Positions 1 through 4,087 of a stretch of 6,151 bases of DNA are shown here, one piece after another. Each line of letters starts with the position of its first letter. The first letter of the stretch is position 1. Both the position numbers and the translations under genes were made by a program. The stretch lies in NCBI GenBank assembly GCA_045535585.1, contig JAZSLY010000138.1:1-6151 (forward strand), read 5' to 3'. A model generated the notes under the pieces. It was given only the letters and a program-made list of their open reading frames with translations. It had not been told where the DNA came from and made no database searches. The stretch is from RGIG6353 sp045535585 (GTDB lineage: Bacteria > Bacillota > Clostridia > Oscillospirales > SIG627).

Positions 1-31
1 ACATAAATTTTATCACATATTTCAATTTATT

Positions 32-56
32 GCAACACTTTTATGACATTTGTTGC
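32..56. repeat. Short inverted repeat spanning the -35 region of the decarboxylase operon
   Basis: GCAACA at 32-37 is matched by its reverse complement TGTTGC at 51-56, with 13 bases between. The spacer contains the proposed -35 element of the operon promoter, so a dimeric repressor bound here would block RNA polymerase. The arms are only 6 bp and the surroundings are AT-rich, so chance is a real possibility. I do not recognise a regulator for this motif. Confidence 0.3.
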
Positions 57-70
57 GTTTTAGTTCTAAT
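43..70 (+). promoter_or_regulatory. Probable sigma-A promoter of the decarboxylase operon
   Basis: The -35 ATGACA (43-48) and -10 TCTAAT (65-70) each match five of six consensus bases and are separated by 16 bases. Transcription would start near 77, leaving a leader of about 33 bases before the first start codon. If correct, the biotin carrier is the first gene of the transcript. The region is very AT-rich and other weak pairings exist, so confidence is moderate. Confidence 0.5.
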
Positions 71-109
71 TTTTTGTCAAAAATAAAATTTTTTATATGA
101 GGTGTTATT

Positions 110-484
110 ATGAAAAAGTATCGTGTAATCGTAAATGGTGAGACTTATGAAGTTGAGCTTGAAGCAATGGACGGCACAGCTGCCGCAGCTGCTCCCGTTG
201 CCCCTGCCGCTCCCAAGGCTGAGGCACCCGCACCTGCACCTGCTCCTGCTGCTCCTGCAACTGCAGGCGCCGGCGCAAGCATTTCTGCTCCTATGCCCGG
301 TACTATTCTTGCAGTAAACGTTAATGCAGGTCAGGCTGTAAAGGCAGGAGATGTGCTCTTTGTGCTTGAAGCAATGAAGATGGAAAACGAAATCCTTGCT
401 CCCTCTAACGGTACCGTTACAGGTGTTTCGGTAACCAAGGGGCAGGCTGTTGAAACAGGTGCTCTTCTTTGCACAATCGCTTAA
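110..484 (+). CDS. Biotin carboxyl carrier protein of a Na+-translocating decarboxylase
   Basis: This 124-residue protein is the swinging arm of the decarboxylase. Biotin on its lysine takes CO2 from the alpha subunit's substrate and carries it to the membrane beta subunit. The biotinyl domain covers about residues 57-124 and contains the canonical EAMKMEN site; the biotinylated lysine is K90, 34 residues from the C-terminus, as is usual for the family. The N-terminal 20 residues form a short strand-rich segment (KYRVIVNGETYEVELE) typical of decarboxylase gamma-type carriers. An Ala/Pro linker (residues 24-56) joins the two and gives the arm mobility. The start is supported by GAGGTG at 99-104, five bases upstream. 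The beta subunit gene follows after 15 bases, which ties it to this complex rather than to acetyl-CoA carboxylase. A methylmalonyl-CoA decarboxylase carrier would look alike; the alpha subunit downstream argues for oxaloacetate. Confidence 0.93.
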   Translation: MKKYRVIVNGETYEVELEAMDGTAAAAAPVAPAAPKAEAPAPAPAPAAPATAGAGASISAPMPGTILAVNVNAGQAVKAGDVLFVLEAMKMENEILAPSNGTVTGVSVTKGQAVETGALLCTIA

Positions 485-499
485 TCGGGAGGTCTTTCC

Positions 500-1666
500 A
501 TGAGTGATGCAATTTTGGGCTTCATCAAGCAGTCTGGATTTGCTCTTGTAGGGGACAATCCTCTCTGTCTTGTAATGATAGCTATATCTTTTGTTCTTGT
601 GTATCTGGCGGTTGTAAAGAAATTTGAACCAATGCTGCTTTTGCCTATTGCATTTGGTATGTTCCTTACTAATCTGCCCGGTGCAGAAATGTTTCACGAG
701 GCGCTTTTCGAGGGTGGACACGTCAATTGGAAGGAATTTGCTTCAACTGCAGGACTTCTTGACTATCTCTACCTTGGCGTAAAGCTTGGAATTTATCCGT
801 GCCTCATCTTTATTGGTATTGGCGCAATGACCGACTTCGGTCCTCTTATTGCAAACCCCAAAAGCCTTCTTCTCGGCGCTGCTGCGCAGGCAGGCATATT
901 TGCAACCTACGTTGGTGCTACTCTTATGGGCTTTTTACCCGAAGAGGCATCTTCTATCGGTATAATCGGCGGTGCTGACGGTCCTACCGCTATCTTCGTT
1001 ACGTCAAGGCTTGCTCCGCATCTTTTGGGACCGATTGCGGTGGCGGCGTATTCGTATATGGCTCTCGTGCCCGTTATTCAGCCTCCGATTATGAAGGCTC
1101 TTACCACAAAGGCGGAGCGCTGTATCGTAATGAGTGAGCTCCGTCCCGTATCAAAGAGGGAAAAGATAATATTCCCGTTCCTTGTAACCCTTGCGGTTGC
1201 AATGATAGTTCCTTCTGCCGCTCCTCTCGTAGGATGCCTTATGCTTGGTAATATTTTCAAGGAAACGGGAGTTGTTGAGCGACTCAACAAGACGGTACAA
1301 AACGAGCTTATGAACATAGTGACAGTATTCCTTGGAATAACCGTCGGAGCTACTGCAACGGCAGAGACTTTCCTGAATCTGCGTACCATTGGCATTATCG
1401 TTCTTGGTGTAGTTGCATTTGGTATCGGTACTGCAAGCGGTCTGCTTCTTGCTAAGTTTATGAACCTTTTCTTGAAGAAGAAAATCAATCCTCTTATCGG
1501 CTCGGCAGGCGTTTCGGCAGTTCCTATGGCTGCACGTGTTTCGCAGGCCGTTGGACAGAAGGAAAATCCATCCAATTTCCTTTTGATGCACGCTATGGGT
1601 CCGAACGTAGCTGGAGTTATCGGCTCTGCTATTGCTGCAGGTGTTTTAATCGCTTTGTTTGGTTAA
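500..1666 (+). CDS. oadB: Na+-translocating (oxaloacetate) decarboxylase beta subunit
   Basis: This 388-residue polytopic membrane protein decarboxylates carboxybiotin and couples this to Na+ export. About nine to ten hydrophobic stretches are visible, for example near residues 22-38, 45-60, 88-108, 122-145, 165-195, 222-248, 270-290, 296-318 and 365-387. The family signature GGADGPTAIF is present, and its aspartate (D160) corresponds to the essential Asp203 of the Klebsiella protein. A second conserved block near the C-terminus, GPNVAGVIGSA (N369, S376), is also intact. The length is within the family range of roughly 375-430; the Klebsiella protein is longer at its N-terminus. The ATG has GGGAGGT at 487-493. 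The subunit family is shared by oxaloacetate, methylmalonyl-CoA and glutaconyl-CoA decarboxylases, so this gene alone does not fix the substrate; the adjacent alpha subunit does. Confidence 0.95.
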   Translation: MSDAILGFIKQSGFALVGDNPLCLVMIAISFVLVYLAVVKKFEPMLLLPIAFGMFLTNLPGAEMFHEALFEGGHVNWKEFASTAGLLDYLYLGVKLGIYPCLIFIGIGAMTDFGPLIANPKSLLLGAAAQAGIFATYVGATLMGFLPEEASSIGIIGGADGPTAIFVTSRLAPHLLGPIAVAAYSYMALVPVIQPPIMKALTTKAERCIVMSELRPVSKREKIIFPFLVTLAVAMIVPSAAPLVGCLMLGNIFKETGVVERLNKTVQNELMNIVTVFLGITVGATATAETFLNLRTIGIIVLGVVAFGIGTASGLLLAKFMNLFLKKKINPLIGSAGVSAVPMAARVSQAVGQKENPSNFLLMHAMGPNVAGVIGSAIAAGVLIALFG

Positions 1667-1684
1667 TGAAAGGTATTATTAGAT

Positions 1685-3085
1685 ATGGAAAAGAAATTAT
1701 ATATAACTGATACGATTCTTCGTGACGCACATCAGTCTCAGGCGGCTACCCGTATGAAGACAGAGGATATGATTCCTGCCTGCGAGGCTCTCGACAAGGT
1801 TGGCTTCTGGTCTCTTGAATGCTGGGGAGGTGCAACATTTGACTCTTGTATGCGTTTTTTGAAGGAAGACCCTTGGGAAAGACTTCGTGCTTTGAAAAAG
1901 GCATTGCCTAACACAAAGCTCCAGATGCTTTTCAGAGGCCAGAACATTCTTGGATACAAGCATTATGCCGACGACGTTGTTGATGCATTCTGCCAAAAGT
2001 CCATTGAAAACGGCATTGACGTTGTTCGAGTGTTTGACGCTCTCAACGATACCAGAAACCTTGAAAGAGCTATTAAGTCAATTAAGCAGTACGGCGGTCA
2101 TTGCGAGGCTGCTCTCAGCTATACTACGAGCCCCGTTCACAACGAGGAATACTTCGTTACTCTTGCTATGAAGCTTGAGGAAATGGGCGCTGACAGTATT
2201 TGTATAAAGGATATGGCAAACCTTCTGCTTCCTATGGATGCATACAGCCTTGTGAAGAAGCTTAAAGAAAAGGTGTCCGCTCCTATTCATTTACATACTC
2301 ACAATACCTCCGGTACGGGAGATATGACAAACCTTATGGCTGTATGGGCAGGCGTTGACATAGTTGACTGTGCGCTTTCACCGCTCAGCAACGGTACATC
2401 TCAGCCCACGACAGAGTCTCTTGTAGCATCACTCAAGGGCACTGAAAGAGATACCGGCCTTGACCTGAAGCTTCTTAGCGATGCCGCAGTTCACTTCCGT
2501 TCAGTTGCTTCTTCTTTGAAGGAGAAGGGAAGCCTTGACCCCAAGGTACTTAACGTAGATACGAACACTTTACTTTATCAGGTACCCGGAGGTATGCTTT
2601 CTAATCTTATTTCACAGTTGAAGCAGGCAAACGCCTCCGACAAGTATTATGAGGTGCTTGAAGAGATACCCAGAGTAAGAAAGGATTTCGGTTATCCTCC
2701 ACTTGTAACCCCCACAAGCCAGATTGTAGGAACTCAGGCTGTTCTTAACGTGCTTCAGGGCGAAAGATACAAGATGATAACCAAGGAGTCCAAGGGACTT
2801 TTGCGCGGTGAGTACGGCGCACTTCCTGCTCCTGTTAACGAAGAGGTAAGGAAGAAGGCAATCGGCGACGCCGAGGTCATTACCGTTCGTCCCGCAGACC
2901 TTATTGCTCCCGAGCTTGACAAATACCGCGAGGAAGCTAAGGATATTATTAAATGTGAGGAGGACGTTCTCAGCTACGCTTTATTCCCTCAGGTTTATAC
3001 AAAATTCGTTGAGGAAAGAGAAAAGGCAAGGCTTGCAAACGACCCCGATGCAGTAAGAGTAATTACAGTTGAAGATTTGACTTAA
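1685..3085 (+). CDS. oadA: Oxaloacetate decarboxylase alpha subunit (carboxyltransferase, no biotin domain)
   Basis: This 466-residue cytosolic enzyme transfers the carboxyl group of oxaloacetate to biotin on the carrier protein, releasing pyruvate. The N-terminal TIM-barrel carboxyltransferase begins with the signature DTILRDAHQSQAATRM. The metal and catalytic set is complete: D14, K175 (in CIKDMANLL, the carbamylated lysine of the family), H204 and H206 (in HLHTHNTSG). These sit three residues before D17, K178, H207 and H209 of the Vibrio cholerae enzyme as I recall its numbering. The remaining part, from about residue 300, is the conserved PYC/OADA carboxylase domain. The protein ends at residue 466 without the C-terminal biotinyl domain found in enterobacterial OadA (about 590 residues), in keeping with the separate carrier at 110-484. 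The gene starts 18 bases after oadB behind GAAAGG and is followed by a terminator. It could be named pyruvate carboxylase subunit B, but the neighbouring beta subunit argues for decarboxylation. Confidence 0.93.
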   Translation: MEKKLYITDTILRDAHQSQAATRMKTEDMIPACEALDKVGFWSLECWGGATFDSCMRFLKEDPWERLRALKKALPNTKLQMLFRGQNILGYKHYADDVVDAFCQKSIENGIDVVRVFDALNDTRNLERAIKSIKQYGGHCEAALSYTTSPVHNEEYFVTLAMKLEEMGADSICIKDMANLLLPMDAYSLVKKLKEKVSAPIHLHTHNTSGTGDMTNLMAVWAGVDIVDCALSPLSNGTSQPTTESLVASLKGTERDTGLDLKLLSDAAVHFRSVASSLKEKGSLDPKVLNVDTNTLLYQVPGGMLSNLISQLKQANASDKYYEVLEEIPRVRKDFGYPPLVTPTSQIVGTQAVLNVLQGERYKMITKESKGLLRGEYGALPAPVNEEVRKKAIGDAEVITVRPADLIAPELDKYREEAKDIIKCEEDVLSYALFPQVYTKFVEEREKARLANDPDAVRVITVEDLT

Positions 3086-3091
3086 ATTTCC

Positions 3092-3133
3092 ACTCCTCTC
3101 TGTGCAAAAAATAGCACGGAGAGGAGTTTTTTT
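3092..3133 (+). terminator. Strong intrinsic terminator of the decarboxylase operon
   Basis: A 14-bp stem (3092-3105 with 3114-3127, one G-T pair) encloses an 8-base loop of AAAAAATA and runs into seven T residues (3127-3133). It starts six bases after the oadA stop codon. The stem is GC-rich relative to its surroundings, so efficient Rho-independent termination is expected. Confidence 0.95.
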
Positions 3134-3135
3134 GA

Positions 3136-3164
3136 TTGACATTGTTATATAAATAATGTATAAT
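3136..3164 (+). promoter_or_regulatory. Perfect consensus sigma-A promoter for the HAD phosphatase gene
   Basis: TTGACA (3136-3141) and TATAAT (3159-3164) both match consensus exactly and are 17 bases apart. Initiation would be near 3171, about 30 bases before the start codon at 3202. The -35 box begins just two bases after the upstream terminator's T-tract, so the gene is a separate transcription unit. Confidence 0.88.
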
Positions 3165-3201
3165 ATAACTGATTATAGAAATTAGTATTTTTGGAGGAAT
3201 A

Positions 3202-3933
3202 ATGATAAAGCTTGTCGTTTCCGATTTTGACGGGACTTTGCTTCCGTACGGTGAAAAATCCGTGTCCGAAGCTACTGTTCAATATATTAAAAAGCTGATT
3301 CGCCTCGGCGTGAAATTTGCCGTAGCATCGGGCAGGACCTATTCGGAGCTTGTATCCCTTTTGCCCATACTTGCCGATGAAATATATTTTATTTGCAACG
3401 ACGGCAGTCTCATTATACATAAAAATAAAATTCTGTTCAAAAAACAGTTCTCCAAGGGGATTTTGCCGTATTTCTTCGACGCGGATATTTTCAAGGGCGC
3501 AATGCTTTATTCTTTAGATAAGGTGTATACTATTGGTGACGTCAAGGGACTTCAAAGCTACGGTAAAACTCCCGTAAAGGCTTCAAGGCATTTTGAAATA
3601 AACGATGACGTCTATAAAATAAGCGCTAATTTAAGGTCCTTTGAGCTTGTGGATACAAAGGATTACAGAGTGCATTATTCCGACGGCTATATGGCTGAAT
3701 TCGTTTCACCCTATGCCAACAAGGGCGTTGCCCTTAATAATTTGCAATTGCATTTGGGAATACAGACCTTTGACACCGTGGTTATGGGCGACGCTGACAA
3801 CGACGTTGCGATGACCGCCTTTGCAAAGGAGAGCTGGGCTATCGGAAGCAAATCGAAGGAATTAAAATCCCGCTCTACCAATTCTCACGAATCGGCACAA
3901 GCGGTCCTTTGCAAAATTGTAGACAGATTTTAG
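3202..3933 (+). CDS. Cof-type HAD-superfamily hydrolase (probable sugar-phosphate-like phosphatase)
   Basis: This 243-residue protein is a cytosolic Mg2+-dependent phosphatase of the haloacid dehalogenase superfamily, Cof/IIB type. All four motifs are present in order: motif I DFDGTLL with nucleophile D8 and acid/base D10; motif II ASGRTYSEL with S43; the motif III lysine K174 in NKGVALNNL; and motif IV GDADND with D197 and D201. Residues of about 80-170 between motifs II and III form the C2-type cap that selects substrate. At 243 residues it is somewhat shorter than the usual 260-290. The start has GGAGG at 3193-3197, four bases upstream. It has its own promoter and no operon partner. Substrates in this family range over sugar phosphates, nucleotides and cofactor phosphates and cannot be read from sequence. 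Lysine codons AAA and AAG are about evenly used, whereas oadA strongly prefers AAG, which suggests lower expression. Confidence 0.92.
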   Translation: MIKLVVSDFDGTLLPYGEKSVSEATVQYIKKLIRLGVKFAVASGRTYSELVSLLPILADEIYFICNDGSLIIHKNKILFKKQFSKGILPYFFDADIFKGAMLYSLDKVYTIGDVKGLQSYGKTPVKASRHFEINDDVYKISANLRSFELVDTKDYRVHYSDGYMAEFVSPYANKGVALNNLQLHLGIQTFDTVVMGDADNDVAMTAFAKESWAIGSKSKELKSRSTNSHESAQAVLCKIVDRF

Positions 3934-3944
3934 GCTGAAAACAA

Positions 3945-3963
3945 CACAAACCACACAAAACCA
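3945..3963. repeat. CACA-rich tandem near-repeat upstream of the glycyl radical enzyme gene
   Basis: CACAAACCA (3945-3953) is followed directly by CACAAAACCA (3954-3963), then CATTGA. A related stretch, CCACAAAAAACATTGA, recurs at 4004-4019 and runs into the -35 box. These could be activator or repressor half-sites, but the composition is simple and chance is likely. Confidence 0.3.
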
Positions 3964-3970
3964 CATTGAT

Positions 3971-3990
3971 TTTGTTGAAAATTCAAAAAA
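3971..3990. promoter_or_regulatory. Candidate Rex-like operator palindrome
   Basis: A 20-bp imperfect palindrome centred between 3980 and 3981 matches in 8 of 10 pairs, with an uninterrupted core TTGAAAATTCAA (3975-3986). Bases 3972-3989 match 11 of the 14 fixed positions of the clostridial Rex motif TTGTTAA-N4-TTAACAA as I recall it. Rex senses NADH/NAD+ and controls fermentation genes in Firmicutes, so such a site before a fermentative enzyme would make sense. It lies about 35 bases upstream of the -35 box, further than a classical blocking operator. AT-rich sequence often gives such matches by chance. Confidence 0.3.
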
Positions 3991-4013
3991 TATCAAAAAA
4001 ATACCACAAAAAA
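3978..4013. promoter_or_regulatory. Spaced A-tracts upstream of promoter (possible UP element or bend)
   Basis: Runs of A at 3978-3981, 3985-3990, 3995-4001 and 4008-4013 have centres about 8 to 12 bases apart, close to one helical turn. They abut the -35 box. Such tracts typically curve DNA or bind the RNA polymerase alpha C-terminal domain and raise promoter strength. This is inferred from pattern alone. Confidence 0.4.
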
Positions 4014-4015
4014 CA

Positions 4016-4043
4016 TTGACAAATAACAAAATGTGTGTATAAT
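4016..4043 (+). promoter_or_regulatory. Sigma-A promoter of the glycyl radical enzyme gene
   Basis: TTGACA (4016-4021) and TATAAT (4038-4043) are exact consensus boxes with a 16-base spacer, one shorter than optimal. Initiation would be near 4050, giving a leader of about 38 bases that contains the ribosome site AGGCGGTG (4073-4080). With no convincing terminator between the HAD gene and this promoter, some read-through transcription could also reach the gene. Confidence 0.85.
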
Positions 4044-4087
4044 AGAAAGTAGAAAAGTTTAAATTTATATATAGGCGGTGCAAAACT

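Noticed and set aside
135..317. Leu/Pro-rich plus-strand frame inside the biotin carrier
   Set aside because: This is the Ala/Pro linker read in another frame; there is no ribosome site and no independent signal.
77..721. Long minus-strand open frame (214 codons) opposite the biotin carrier and the start of oadB
   Set aside because: It is the shadow of the Ala/Pro-rich carrier gene; its Cys/Ser/Gly-rich product has no recognisable domain, and the plus-strand genes are certain.
110..3085. Methylmalonyl-CoA or glutaconyl-CoA decarboxylase as the identity of the operon
   Set aside because: The alpha subunit has the DTILRDAHQS carboxyltransferase signature of the pyruvate/oxaloacetate type rather than the acyl-CoA carboxyltransferase fold used by those enzymes.
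3955..3975. Hairpin ACAAAA/TTTTGT as a terminator for the HAD gene
   Set aside because: It has only six mostly A-T pairs with a 9-base loop and no following T-tract, so it is too weak to terminate.
3862..4083. Hydrophobic minus-strand frame of 73 codons across the intergenic region
   Set aside because: Its Phe/Val-rich character comes from A-tracts on the plus strand. It overlaps the promoter of the next gene and the end of the HAD gene and shows no ribosome site that I can support.
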